Shown in pieces: positions 31,514-41,239 of a stretch of 50,055 nt of DNA. Position numbers and translations under genes: made by a program. The notes beneath the pieces were generated by a model. It was not told the origin of the DNA, made no database searches, and saw nothing but the letters and a program-made list of their open reading frames with translations. This DNA is from an uncultured Clostridium sp. (GTDB taxonomy: Bacteria > Bacillota > Clostridia > Oscillospirales > Ruminococcaceae), in assembly GCA_902490335.1 (NCBI GenBank), contig CABUDL010000008.1, positions 1 through 50,055 on the forward strand, read 5' to 3'. The stretch's first letter is position 1; the number at the start of each line of letters is the position of its first letter.

Positions 31514-31963
31514 TCAGGATTTGTACAGGAAAAAGCCTTCGGACCGGGCAATCGTCTGTGCCAGGTCGAGCAGCTGCTGTGACGGATGGTAGAGGGAAAG
31601 GCTGAGGGCATCCCATTCAAAGACCAACAGCGATTCCTCCTGCAAAAACAACAGGTACAGCGAGCCGGAGTGGTTTTCCATAACGGTATCGACCGCCTGC
31701 TCAATCAACTGCGGGCTGGGTTGTTCCTTCCAGCCGTCCCACAGGGCAAAGGCAGGGAAAAAGCAGAGCAGCTTGAGAAGGATGTTGACGATTCGGTTTT
31801 TGATTTCCTGCCGTTTTTCACCGTTGAGCAGATGGTATTGTATGGCGCAAAACTGCGACATGGCAGCCTGCGGTACCGGCTGCGGCAGAAAATCAATGGA
31901 ATAGCAGGGCGTTTGCAAAAGCGCTTCGAGCGCTCTTTCGAGCTTGTGGTCTTTATCTTCCAT
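31514..31963 (-). CDS. Hypothetical cytoplasmic protein, 149 residues
   Basis: Begins MEDKDHKLERALEALLQTPC. It is largely helical (KNRIVNILLKLLCFFPAFAL) with a strand-rich stretch SGSLYLLFLQEESLLVFEWD and the ending EGFFLYKS. I recognise no family. AAGGAGG lies 9 bases before the ATG. The start overlaps the end of the upstream small membrane protein gene by 11 bases, so the two are translationally coupled and probably act together. It is convergent with selD across a terminator. Confidence 0.75.
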   Translation of the reverse strand: MEDKDHKLERALEALLQTPCYSIDFLPQPVPQAAMSQFCAIQYHLLNGEKRQEIKNRIVNILLKLLCFFPAFALWDGWKEQPSPQLIEQAVDTVMENHSGSLYLLFLQEESLLVFEWDALSLSLYHPSQQLLDLAQTIARSEGFFLYKS

Positions 31964-32168
31964 GCGGGTTTTCCTCCTTGGAAGTGGAGTCTGGGTGGTT
32001 TTGATAAGCCCGATATTTTCGATAAAGGGCAATCAGGAGATTGACGATACAAAAAAGCAGGACACAGCCGCATACCACTAAATCGACGGTGGTCAGCAGG
32101 TTGCCGGTGGTGCGCTTTGCCAGATAGTAAAGGGTCCAAATCAGGGCAAGGACAGAAAAGGATTTCAT
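31953..32168 (-). CDS. Small membrane protein, 71 residues
   Basis: Begins MKSFSVLALIWTLYYLAKRT and has two hydrophobic segments (FSVLALIWTLYYLA and LVVCGCVLLFCIVNLLIALY) followed by a charged tail KEENPHGR. It probably forms a membrane hairpin. GGGAGG lies 7 bases before the ATG. Overlap with the next gene suggests a two-gene unit of unknown function. Confidence 0.75.
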   Translation of the reverse strand: MKSFSVLALIWTLYYLAKRTTGNLLTTVDLVVCGCVLLFCIVNLLIALYRKYRAYQNHPDSTSKEENPHGR

Positions 32169-32259
32169 CAAGACACCTCCCGTGTACAACAAGTCAAATC
32201 GGCTGCTTTCAGTGTAACACAGGGGAGAAAAGAAAATCAATCCCGCCAGCAGGGAAGAA

Positions 32260-32298
32260 GCAAAAAACCCTCGACCGATGCAAAATCGGTCGAGGGTT
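32260..32298 (-). terminator. Terminator of ychF
   Basis: Minus-strand AACCCTCGACCGAT and ATCGGTCGAGGGTT form a 14-base stem followed by TTTTTT. Confidence 0.9.
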
Positions 32299-32310
32299 GC
32301 CATTTTGGAT

Positions 32311-33405
32311 TTATACGTTGAAGCGGAAGAGAACCACGTCGCCGTCCTGCATCACATATTCTTTGCCTTCGGAGCGGACCAGACCCTTTTCCTTGGCAGC
32401 AGCGATGGAGCCGTTGGCAATCAGGTCCTCAAAGGAAATGACCTCTGCACGGATGAAGCCGCGCTCAAAGTCGCTGTGAATCTTGCCGGCAGCCTGCGGT
32501 GCTTTGGTGCCGCGGGTGATGGTCCATGCGCGGACCTCCGGTTTGCCTGCGGTGAGGTAGGAGATGAGTCCGAGCAGATGGTAGCCGGCCTTGATCAGAC
32601 GGTCCAGACCGGATTCCTGCAAGCCCAGCTCCTCCAGGAACATCATCTTGTCCTCGGTGGACATATCGGAGATTTCCTCCTCCAGACGGGCACAGATTGG
32701 AACGACCTCCGAGTTTTCCTCGCGGGCAACCTCCAGCACCTCGTTATAGAAGGGGTTGGAATCCAGTTTGCCGTTGAAGTCGTTGTCGCTCATGTTGGCA
32801 ACATAGATGATTGGCTTGTTGGAAAGCAGCGGGATGTCCGCCATAATCTGTTTTTCCTCATCGGTAAAGTCCATGCTGCGGGCGGATTTGCCCTCCTCCA
32901 GATGTGCTTTGACGCGGTTGAGCAGATCGACCTCTGCCAGATATTTTTTGTCGCCTTTAGCAGCCTTGACCGCTTTGTCGATGCGTCGGTCCAGGATGTC
33001 CAGGTCGGAGAAAATCAGCTCCAGATTGATGACCTCGATGTCGCGGCGCGGACCGATGCTGCCCTCTACATGGACAATCTCTCCGTCCTCAAAGCAGCGG
33101 ACGACGTGAACGATGGCATCCACCTCGCGGATGTTGGAGAGGAATTTATTTCCCAGACCCTCGCCCTTGGAAGCGCCCTTGACCAGACCTGCGATGTCCA
33201 CAAATTCGATGACAGCAGGGGTAATCTTTTCCGGGTCGTACATCTTTGCCAGTGCATCCAGACGGTGGTCGGGAACGGCAACGGTGCCGATGTTTGGCTC
33301 GATGGTGCAGAAGGGGTAGTTGGCAGACTGTGCGCCTGCGTTGGTGATTGCATTAAAAAGTGTGCTCTTGCCGACGTTCGGCAGACCCACGATACCAAGT
33401 TTCAT
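32311..33405 (-). CDS. ychF: Redox-regulated GTPase/ATPase YchF
   Basis: A 364-residue universally conserved Obg-family protein with a preference for ATP. The P-loop GLPNVGKST is at 7-15, followed by NYPFCTIEPN (switch I), DIAGLVKGASKGEGLGNKFL (G3 region) and a nonstandard G4 NMSD in VANMSD, which explains ATP use. A coiled-coil insert (about 130-200) is followed by a C-terminal TGS-like domain with TAGKPEVRAWTI, GKIHSDFERGFIRAEVI and QDGDVVLFRFNV. Length is typical. It interacts with ribosomes and affects stress responses. It is monocistronic with its own promoter and terminator. Confidence 0.97.
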   Translation of the reverse strand: MKLGIVGLPNVGKSTLFNAITNAGAQSANYPFCTIEPNIGTVAVPDHRLDALAKMYDPEKITPAVIEFVDIAGLVKGASKGEGLGNKFLSNIREVDAIVHVVRCFEDGEIVHVEGSIGPRRDIEVINLELIFSDLDILDRRIDKAVKAAKGDKKYLAEVDLLNRVKAHLEEGKSARSMDFTDEEKQIMADIPLLSNKPIIYVANMSDNDFNGKLDSNPFYNEVLEVAREENSEVVPICARLEEEISDMSTEDKMMFLEELGLQESGLDRLIKAGYHLLGLISYLTAGKPEVRAWTITRGTKAPQAAGKIHSDFERGFIRAEVISFEDLIANGSIAAAKEKGLVRSEGKEYVMQDGDVVLFRFNV

Positions 33406-33450
33406 ATTGATTCGTTCCTTTCTATAAGTGAAAAAAGCAGATACACCCTT

Positions 33451-33479
33451 ATTATATCCTTTGTCGACAGTTTAGGCAA
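33451..33479 (-). promoter_or_regulatory. ychF promoter
   Basis: Minus-strand TTGCCT (33474-33479), 17 bases and TATAAT (33451-33456). Confidence 0.8.
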
Positions 33480-33507
33480 GAGTTACCAAAAGGGAAGGCG
33501 GGAAAAT

Positions 33508-33606
33508 ATGGCAGCTTTGCGGGAACGGCTGAAACAGGAAACGGAGATTTCACTGGTTTGGCAAAATCTGTTTAAAGTTTTTTCACCATTTTTCGGCACA
33601 GTTTAG
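33508..33606 (+). CDS. Possible 32-residue small protein
   Basis: ATG with a purine-rich GGGAAGGCGGG upstream encodes MAALRERLKQETEISLVWQN and ends FKVFSPFFGTV. It is amphipathic at the start and aromatic at the end. It lies in the 375-base gap before the response regulator, with the stop codon just before a TATAAT. It may be a chance frame. Confidence 0.25.
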   Translation: MAALRERLKQETEISLVWQNLFKVFSPFFGTV

Positions 33607-33671
33607 TATAATAAATAGTAAAGCCCGGGGGAATTTTCGACAAAAAACAGGGTGCAAGCCCTTTGGTTTTG

Positions 33672-33680
33672 TGCTATAAT
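33672..33680 (+). promoter_or_regulatory. Extended -10 promoter before the response regulator
   Basis: TGC-TATAAT (33672-33680) about 100 bases before the gene; a second TATAAT lies at 33607-33612. Neither has a good -35, so an activator may be needed. Confidence 0.45.
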
Positions 33681-33780
33681 AAAAAAGAAGAATGCGGCAC
33701 ATATTCCATGGCGTCTGTCCGCTGCTGCGGCGCCACGGCTGGGGGTATTTTTGCAGGGCAGCGGAGAAAAGGAGCAATTT

Positions 33781-34473
33781 ATGTCTATGGGAAAGATCCT
33801 GGTTGCAGATGACGACCAGAATATTGCGGAGCTGCTGAGATTATACCTGGAAAAGGAAGGATATACCGTAGTGCTTGCGGCAGACGGCGAGCAGGCAATC
33901 GAGCGGTTCAATGCGGAAAATCCAGACATCGTGCTGCTGGACATCATGATGCCAAAGCTGGACGGCTGGCAGGTGTGCAGGGACATCCGCAAAAAATCCA
34001 ACTGCCCGATCATCATGGTCACTGCCAAGGGCGAAACCTTTGACAAGGTGCTGGGTCTGGAGCTGGGCGCCGACGACTATGTGGTCAAGCCGTTTGATGC
34101 AAAGGAGATCGTAGCGCGTATCAAGGCTGTGATGAGAAGAACCGGAAAAGCTTCGGCTGGCAGCGATGTCAAGGAGGTTTCCTACGACAAGCTGGTGGTC
34201 AACATGACCAAATATGAGCTGAAGGTGGACGGAAAGGTCATCGACACCCCACCGAAGGAGCTGGAGCTGCTGTACCACCTGGCAAGCAATCCAAACCGCG
34301 TTTACACCAGGGACCAGCTGCTCAACGAGGTATGGGGGTTTGAGTATTACGGAGATTCCAGAACAGTGGACGTACACGTCAAACGCCTGCGTGAAAAGCT
34401 GGAGGGTGTGTCCGACAAATGGAGCCTGAAGACCGTATGGGGTGTCGGGTACAAATTTGAAGTCAAGGAATAA
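33781..34473 (+). CDS. OmpR-family response regulator
   Basis: A 230-residue two-component regulator. The receiver domain (1-118) has acidic residues D11 and D12, the phosphoacceptor D54 in VLLDIMMPK, T82-region VTAKGE and K-loop VVKPFD. The C-terminal winged helix (about 130-228) has the family pattern LTPKELELL-like TPPKELELLYHLASNPNRVY, then RTVDVHVKRLREKL and TVWGVGYKFE. AAAGGAG precedes the ATG. Its partner is the histidine kinase downstream, although a terminator-like hairpin separates them. The target may be the HtrA gene. Confidence 0.95.
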   Translation: MSMGKILVADDDQNIAELLRLYLEKEGYTVVLAADGEQAIERFNAENPDIVLLDIMMPKLDGWQVCRDIRKKSNCPIIMVTAKGETFDKVLGLELGADDYVVKPFDAKEIVARIKAVMRRTGKASAGSDVKEVSYDKLVVNMTKYELKVDGKVIDTPPKELELLYHLASNPNRVYTRDQLLNEVWGFEYYGDSRTVDVHVKRLREKLEGVSDKWSLKTVWGVGYKFEVKE

Positions 34474-34481
34474 GCTGTTCC

Positions 34482-34515
34482 AAGCCGCTGTACGAGGAAT
34501 ACAGCGGCTTTTTTT
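34482..34515 (+). terminator. Hairpin with T run between regulator and kinase genes
   Basis: AAGCCGCTGTA pairs with TACAGCGGCTT around a 7-base loop, followed by a T run. It should attenuate transcription so that less kinase than regulator is made. Confidence 0.85.
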
Positions 34516-34552
34516 GCGGTAATCAAAAAGGACGGTCAAAGGAGGAAGATTT

Positions 34553-36031
34553 ATGCAGCGGGGACTGGTAAGAAGATATTTTACCATGTGTTGTTCGATT
34601 ATCCTGACCAGCATCATTTTGTTGGGCGTGATTTTCATGGTGTTTGCAGCGCAGTATTTTAAGGAGGACAAGCTGGGGGCTTTGGAAAAGAACGCCAAGT
34701 ATGCTGCGGAGATGACCGAACGGTATATCATATCGGTGGACGGAAGATACCAGCTGGTCAACAATGCGCTGCTGACCAGCTCATGGATTCCGATGGCAAA
34801 GGCACTGGATGCGGACATCTATCTGGCAAACCTGTCGGGAGATGTGCTGTTGTGTACCCATCGCTCCACCTGTAATCACATGGTGTATGGGATTGAGGAG
34901 GAAATGATTCAGAAGGTCAAAAACAACGGCTGCTACACCGAGGTGGGCAAGATGGGAGAAATCTACAAAAGCTCCTATTACACCGCCGGTGTGCCGCTGA
35001 CCTTGTCGGACGGACAGATTGCAGGGGTCATCTTTGCTTCAAGCTCTGCGCAGGGTCTGACCGAATTTATGGGAGATATTCTCAAGATGTTTTTGCTCAG
35101 CGCTCTGGTGATGCTGGTGGTGACCTTTGCACTGGTATATGTGGTCACCGGCAACATGGTGCGCCCGCTGCGGGAGATGCTTAAAGCAACCGAGGCGTTT
35201 GCCAAGGGCGACTTCAGTGTTCGGGTGCCCATCCGTGAGCAGGACGAAATTGGAAAGCTGTCAATGGCATTCAATAACATGGCGGACAGCTTGGCACAGC
35301 AGGAGACGGTGCGGCGGTCGTTTATCGCCAACGTTTCCCACGAGCTGAAAACGCCGATGACCAGTATTGCCGGCTTTATCGACGGTATCCTCGACGGTAC
35401 CATTCCGCCGGAGAAGGAGCGGCATTATCTGACCCTGGTTTCCGATGAGGTCAAGCGTTTGTCGCGGCTGGTGCGCTCGATGCTCAACATCGCCAAAATC
35501 GAGGCGGGAGAGATGAAGCTCAACCCGACCGTCTTTGACGTCAACGAAACGGTGCTGTCGAGTATCTTTACCTTTGAGCAGACCATCGACGCAAAACACC
35601 TGGAGATTCGAGGACTGGAGGATACCGGAAAGATTATGGTCGAAGCCGATCAGGATTTGATTCATCAGGTGGTGTACAACCTGCTGGAAAATGCGGTCAA
35701 GTTTGCAAACGAGGGCGGTTATGTCGAGGTCAGCTATACGGTGGACTCCAAGCGCACCTACATCAACATCAAAAATTCGGGCGACGGCATCCCGAAGGAT
35801 GAGATTTCCAAGGTGTTCGACCGATTCTATAAAACCGACCGTTCCAGAAGCATGGACAAGACCGGCGTGGGTCTGGGACTGTACATCGTGCGCTCGATTG
35901 TCAACCTGCATCAGGGAGAGGTCATCGTCCGCAGCGTAGAGGGTGAATACTGTGAGTTCAGCTTCTCGGTGGCAACAGCTCCCAAAGCGTTGACCCGTCA
36001 GCCAAAGCCGGTTTCGGCGCGCGAGGTATAA
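34553..36031 (+). CDS. Sensor histidine kinase
   Basis: A 492-residue membrane kinase. The first membrane helix (about 12-34) and second (about 180-200) enclose an extracytoplasmic sensor (about 35-178) of Cache-like pattern with LANLSGDVLLCTHRSTC and SYYTAGVPLTLSDGQIAGVI. HAMP (about 200-252) follows, then HisKA with phospho-His H263 in VSHELKTPMTSIAGF and a HATPase domain with N-box NLLENAVKFANEGG, DGIPKDE and GVGLGLYIVRSIV. AAAGGAGG precedes the ATG. It pairs with the upstream OmpR-type regulator and precedes htrA, suggesting envelope-stress sensing. Confidence 0.94.
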   Translation: MQRGLVRRYFTMCCSIILTSIILLGVIFMVFAAQYFKEDKLGALEKNAKYAAEMTERYIISVDGRYQLVNNALLTSSWIPMAKALDADIYLANLSGDVLLCTHRSTCNHMVYGIEEEMIQKVKNNGCYTEVGKMGEIYKSSYYTAGVPLTLSDGQIAGVIFASSSAQGLTEFMGDILKMFLLSALVMLVVTFALVYVVTGNMVRPLREMLKATEAFAKGDFSVRVPIREQDEIGKLSMAFNNMADSLAQQETVRRSFIANVSHELKTPMTSIAGFIDGILDGTIPPEKERHYLTLVSDEVKRLSRLVRSMLNIAKIEAGEMKLNPTVFDVNETVLSSIFTFEQTIDAKHLEIRGLEDTGKIMVEADQDLIHQVVYNLLENAVKFANEGGYVEVSYTVDSKRTYINIKNSGDGIPKDEISKVFDRFYKTDRSRSMDKTGVGLGLYIVRSIVNLHQGEVIVRSVEGEYCEFSFSVATAPKALTRQPKPVSAREV

Positions 36032-36050
36032 CAGATTCGTCGAATGTAAA

Positions 36051-36074
36051 AATGATGAAGAAAAATTCATCATT
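36051..36074. repeat. Perfect 9-base inverted repeat after the kinase gene
   Basis: AATGATGAA and TTCATCATT flank GAAAAA. No T tract follows on the plus strand; it could be a weak terminator or protein site. Confidence 0.6.
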
Positions 36075-36089
36075 TCAGTAGAAAAAAGT

Positions 36090-36141
36090 ATGAAACAGTT
36101 TAAGCCTTGTTTCATTTATCTTCATAAATTGCGGATATAAT
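36090..36141 (+). promoter_or_regulatory. Putative htrA promoter with upstream dyad
   Basis: TATAAT at 36136-36141 has no good -35. The region where a -35 would sit is next to the dyad ATGAAACA (36090-36097) and TGTTTCAT (36108-36115). This is the layout of an activator-dependent promoter, possibly for the adjacent OmpR-type regulator. Confidence 0.5.
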
Positions 36142-36219
36142 AAACACTGTAATCAAACAAGAACAACAGCTATCCGGGTGAGGTGCTTGTGACAGCCGGA
36201 AGCAGGGAGGTTTTGCAAT

Positions 36220-37896
<1,677 letters not shown>

Positions 37897-37956
37897 AGCA
37901 GACAATCACAAGATAACCAGCGCTTTTTTGAACGCATAAATACTTTCCTTTCAAAG

Positions 37957-38004
37957 AGAACACCCGCGGCACCGGACAACAGGCGACCGCGGGTGTTCTT
38001 TTTT
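37957..38004 (+). terminator. Terminator of htrA
   Basis: AGAACACCCGCGG pairs with CCGCGGGTGTTCT across a 17-base loop, followed by TTTTT. Confidence 0.9.
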
Positions 38005-38111
38005 GCAGGAAAAGAGGGAAAAAATTTCTATGCCTTGTTAAAAAAATATCCAGCAAATGGACCGAAATCTGTACAATCTCGGAAAAACGAGCAAATAACC
38101 GGTTGTAACGA

Positions 38112-38140
38112 TTGATTTTATCAGAATTGTAAGATATAGT
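38112..38140 (+). promoter_or_regulatory. Pyruvate kinase promoter
   Basis: TTGATT (38112-38117), 17 bases and TATAGT (38135-38140). The leader of about 90 bases shows no other structure I recognise. Confidence 0.7.
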
Positions 38141-38235
38141 TTTATTAGGACTTTGCAGACAGGACAAGCTGGCTGGCAGGGTCAACGATTGTGCAATAAA
38201 AAGAGATGGTATTTTACAAAAGGAGTGTGCACCAT

Positions 38236-39987
38236 ATGAGAAAGACGAAGATCATCTGTACACTTGGACCGGCAAGCGAGTCCGAAAACACGTTAAGGGA
38301 AATGATCAAAGCGGGAATGAACGTTGCCCGTTTCAACTTTTCGCACGGGACCCACGAGGAGCATCAGAAGCGCCTGGATGTGGTAAAAAAATTGAGAAAA
38401 GAGTTGGATGTTCCGCTGGCAACCCTGCTGGACACCAAAGGACCAGAAATCCGTCTGGGCAAGCTCAAGGACGGAAAGGCTGTTTTGCAGGAAGGCAACC
38501 CGTTTGTGTTGACCACCGAGGAGCTGCTGGGCGATGACACCATCGCTTCCATCACCTTCAAGGACCTGCCGAGGGATGTTTCCAAGGGCGACCACATCCT
38601 GATTGACGACGGTCTGATCGAACTGCTGGTAGAAAAGGTGGAGGAAACCAGAATCCACTGTGTCGTCCTCAACGGCGGACCGATTTCCGACCGCAAAGGC
38701 GTCAATGTTCCGAATGTGGACCTGTCGATGCCGTATCTGAGCGACAAGGACCGCGATGACATCCGCTTTGGAATCAAAGCCGGTTTTGACTTTATCGCAG
38801 CTTCCTTTACCCGCTGTGCGCAGGATATTTTGCAGATTCGTGAAATCTTGGAGGAGAACGGCTGCAACACCATCAAAATCATTGCGAAGATTGAAAACGC
38901 ACAGGGTGTCAATAATATTGATGAAATCCTGCGCGTTTCCGACGGCATTATGATTGCCCGCGGCGACATGGGCGTTGAGATTCCGCTGGAGGATGTTCCG
39001 GTCATCCAGAAGATGCTGATTCAGAGGGTCTACACCAGCGGTAAGTATGTTATCACCGCAACCCAGATGCTGGACAGCATGATGAATCACCCGCGTCCGA
39101 CCCGTGCAGAGGCAACCGACGTTGCCAACGCCATCTATGACGGCACCAGCGTTATCATGCTCTCCGGTGAGACCGCTGCCGGAAAGTATCCGGTAGAGGC
39201 AGTTCGGACAATGGCAAGAATTGCGGAGCGTACCGAGGAAGATATCAACTATCGCCGCCGCTTCCGTGAGCATGAAGGCACGGTGAACCGAGATGTGACC
39301 AACGCGATTTCCCATGCGACCTGTTCGGCAGCGTATGACCTGGAGGCAAGTGCTATCATCACCGTTACCCAGTCGGGTCAGACTGCCCGCATGATCAGCA
39401 AATACCGCCCGCAGATGCCAATTATCGGCTGTACCACCCAGATGCCGACCTACCGCCATTTGAGTATGTCCTGGGGTGTTGTACCGGTATTGTGTGAGGA
39501 GCAGAACACCGAGGATGGGCTGTTCAAGCACGCAATGGCGCGCTCGAAGGAGTGCGGAGTGGTGCAGGACGGCGACCTGGTGGTCATCACCGCAGGTGTT
39601 CCGCTGGGCATCCCGGGTACCACCAACCTGCTCAAGGTGCAGACGGTGGGCGACGTCATCCTGCACGGAACCGGTATCGGTGAAGGCAACATCAAAGCCG
39701 GCGTCTGTGTAGCAAAGAGCGAAAGGGAAGCGATGCAGAACTTCCGTGCCGGAGATATTCTGGTCATCGACAGCACCACCAACGAGCTGCTGGATGTGAT
39801 GAAGAAGGCTTCCGGTATCATCACCTCGCAGGGCGGTGTAAACTCTCACGCAGCGGTGGTCGGTCTGGCGCTGAACATTCCGGTCATCGTGGGAGCAAAA
39901 GATTGCACACAGGTCCTGCGCAATGGGACCTCCATCCTGCTGGATGCCAGCAAAGGGGTTGTCTGCAACCTGACCAACCAGCAGTAG
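38236..39987 (+). CDS. pyk: Pyruvate kinase with C-terminal PEP-utilizer domain
   Basis: A 583-residue enzyme converting phosphoenolpyruvate and ADP to pyruvate and ATP. The barrel domain contains KIICTLGPAS, NFSHGTHEEH, LDTKGPEIR, the active-site segment IIAKIENAQGVNNIDEIL (Lys and Glu for Mg) and MIARGDMGVEIPLE. The allosteric domain ends near residue 470. The extra 110 residues (GEGNIKAGVCVAK... to GGVNSHAAVVG and the end) form the PEP-utilizer mobile-type domain seen in Bacillus pyruvate kinase, with the TSQGGVNSHA motif. The ATG at 38236 has AAGGAG 10 bases upstream. Confidence 0.97.
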   Translation: MRKTKIICTLGPASESENTLREMIKAGMNVARFNFSHGTHEEHQKRLDVVKKLRKELDVPLATLLDTKGPEIRLGKLKDGKAVLQEGNPFVLTTEELLGDDTIASITFKDLPRDVSKGDHILIDDGLIELLVEKVEETRIHCVVLNGGPISDRKGVNVPNVDLSMPYLSDKDRDDIRFGIKAGFDFIAASFTRCAQDILQIREILEENGCNTIKIIAKIENAQGVNNIDEILRVSDGIMIARGDMGVEIPLEDVPVIQKMLIQRVYTSGKYVITATQMLDSMMNHPRPTRAEATDVANAIYDGTSVIMLSGETAAGKYPVEAVRTMARIAERTEEDINYRRRFREHEGTVNRDVTNAISHATCSAAYDLEASAIITVTQSGQTARMISKYRPQMPIIGCTTQMPTYRHLSMSWGVVPVLCEEQNTEDGLFKHAMARSKECGVVQDGDLVVITAGVPLGIPGTTNLLKVQTVGDVILHGTGIGEGNIKAGVCVAKSEREAMQNFRAGDILVIDSTTNELLDVMKKASGIITSQGGVNSHAAVVGLALNIPVIVGAKDCTQVLRNGTSILLDASKGVVCNLTNQQ

Positions 39988-40028
39988 AATCATTTAAAAC
40001 GGAAACTGTCCGTCGAAAGGGGCTTTTT

Positions 40029-40907
40029 ATGAAAGGAATTCTGAAAAAAGCAATGGCTGCCGCGCTGGCAGCGGTCATGGTGTTGTCGATGACCGGCTGC
40101 AAAGAGCAACCGCAGACCAATCAGCCGCAGCCACCGCAGGAGCAGCAGGACGACGGACAGCAGCCGGAAGAGCCGCAGGAGGAGCAGGCACAGCAGCAAA
40201 CGATGACGGCGCCCAGCCTGAGCCAGCAGCTCAAGGAGGCAAAAGCCAAGAACGACGACATCATCGGGTGGCTGAAGATTGACGACCTGAAGGTGGACGG
40301 AGCGGTTGTTCAGGCGGAAAACAACACCAAGTATGAGCGCCTGAATGAGTGGGGACAGTACAGCTGGACCGGAACCTATTTTGCCGACTATGAGTGCAAC
40401 TTTGACAGCCGGGACTCCCTTTCCAAAAACACGGTCATCTATGGGCATAACGTGGATTTCAGCGACAACCGGGATGGGGAGCGCTTCAGCCAGCTGTTTT
40501 ACTTTGCGGACGAGGAGTTTGCAAAGCAGCATCCGTACGTTTACTTTACCATCGACGGGGAAGACAAGAGCAGCGAGATGGTCTGGGAAATCTTTTCGGT
40601 GTTCTACACCACCACCGATTTTGACTACATCCGCATCAACAAGGACTATCGAAACCCGCAGGAGGGTGAGATTACCGATGCCCAGCTGATGAACATCATC
40701 AAGGGAGCGCAGGAGCGTTCGGAGTACGACTATGAGGTGGAGGTCAGCGGAGAGGACAAGATTTTGACCCTCTCGACCTGCTCGTACAAGTACGGCAGAC
40801 GAAAGGATGTCCGCTTTGTCGTGATGGCAAAGCTGCTGGATGAAGACGCTGTGCTGCACACACAGGCAAAGCTGACCCAGAACACCGATAAAAAGACGGT
40901 GGAATAA
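40029..40907 (+). CDS. Class B-like sortase with a lipoprotein-type signal
   Basis: A 292-residue enzyme. The catalytic triad of sortases is visible: H140 (IYGHNV), C251 (TLSTCSY) and R262 (VRFVVMAK). The core DDIIGWLKIDDLKVDGAVVQ with YFADYECNFDSRDSLSKNTV follows the SrtB pattern. Unusually the N-terminus is a signal peptide with lipobox-like SMTGC (C24) followed by a Gln/Pro/Glu-rich linker (25-58), so the enzyme may be lipid-anchored rather than by an uncleaved helix. It attaches surface proteins to peptidoglycan or is a housekeeping sortase. No substrate gene is visible next to it. Confidence 0.92.
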   Translation: MKGILKKAMAAALAAVMVLSMTGCKEQPQTNQPQPPQEQQDDGQQPEEPQEEQAQQQTMTAPSLSQQLKEAKAKNDDIIGWLKIDDLKVDGAVVQAENNTKYERLNEWGQYSWTGTYFADYECNFDSRDSLSKNTVIYGHNVDFSDNRDGERFSQLFYFADEEFAKQHPYVYFTIDGEDKSSEMVWEIFSVFYTTTDFDYIRINKDYRNPQEGEITDAQLMNIIKGAQERSEYDYEVEVSGEDKILTLSTCSYKYGRRKDVRFVVMAKLLDEDAVLHTQAKLTQNTDKKTVE

Positions 40908-40913
40908 AATATG

Positions 40914-40953
40914 AAAAAAGCAGCCTGACCTATTTGGGTCAGGCTGCTTTTTT
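40914..40953 (+). terminator. Terminator after the sortase gene
   Basis: AAAAAAGCAGCCTGACC pairs with GGTCAGGCTGCTTTTTT around a short loop. The A and T tracts make it bidirectional, so it also ends the DUF1858 transcript. Confidence 0.93.
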
Positions 40954-40973
40954 CATATTCAAACTCTCTTTAA

Positions 40974-41174
40974 TTACTGAATGCGTGCTCTTAAAGCAGC
41001 AACAATCGGTGCCCAGTCCACCCCGTGAACCATAGCGGCTTCTTCAATCGTTTCGCCGCGAGCACCCGGTCAGCCAACACAGTGCATGCCGATGCCGAAG
41101 AAAATCTCAGCAAGGGAGCTGTCATAATCCAGTACATCACCGATCACGGTGTCCTTTGTAACGGTAAATGCCAT
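40974..41174 (-). CDS. Selenocysteine-containing DUF1858 protein, CxxU motif
   Basis: A 66-residue protein read through an in-frame TGA. It starts MAFTVTKDTVIGDVLDYDSS and continues LAEIFFGIGMHCVG, then TGA (41070-41072, codon 35), then PGARGETIEEAAMVHGVDWA and PIVAALRARIQ, ending at TAA. DUF1858 proteins (helical, about 65-75 residues) have GMHCxGC at this place and then E-T-x-E-E-A, so the second Cys is replaced by Sec, giving C32-V-G-U35. The conserved sequence after UGA shows readthrough is functional. AAGGAGG lies 9 bases upstream of the ATG. Redox function is likely but unknown. A normal caller would end it at residue 34 or miss it. Confidence 0.9.
41035..41059 (-). promoter_or_regulatory. 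Candidate SECIS hairpin of the DUF1858 gene
   Basis: Beginning 11 bases after the UGA, GCGGC (41055-41059) pairs with GCCGC (41035-41039) around a 15-base loop. It is weaker than the selD hairpin and the loop lacks an obvious GTT-like core, so the exact SECIS is uncertain. Confidence 0.4.
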
Positions 41175-41239
41175 ATCGTTGGTCCTCCTTTCTTTATTGG
41201 ATAAAGCCACATATTCTTGTTCTTTTTTGTACAAGCACA

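Noticed and set aside
32278..33606. Plus-strand frame opposite ychF
   Set aside because: Shadow of ychF; only its last 32 codons (33508-33606) were kept as a low-confidence small gene.
38293..39993. Long minus-strand frame opposite pyruvate kinase
   Set aside because: Shadow of a complete, well-conserved gene.
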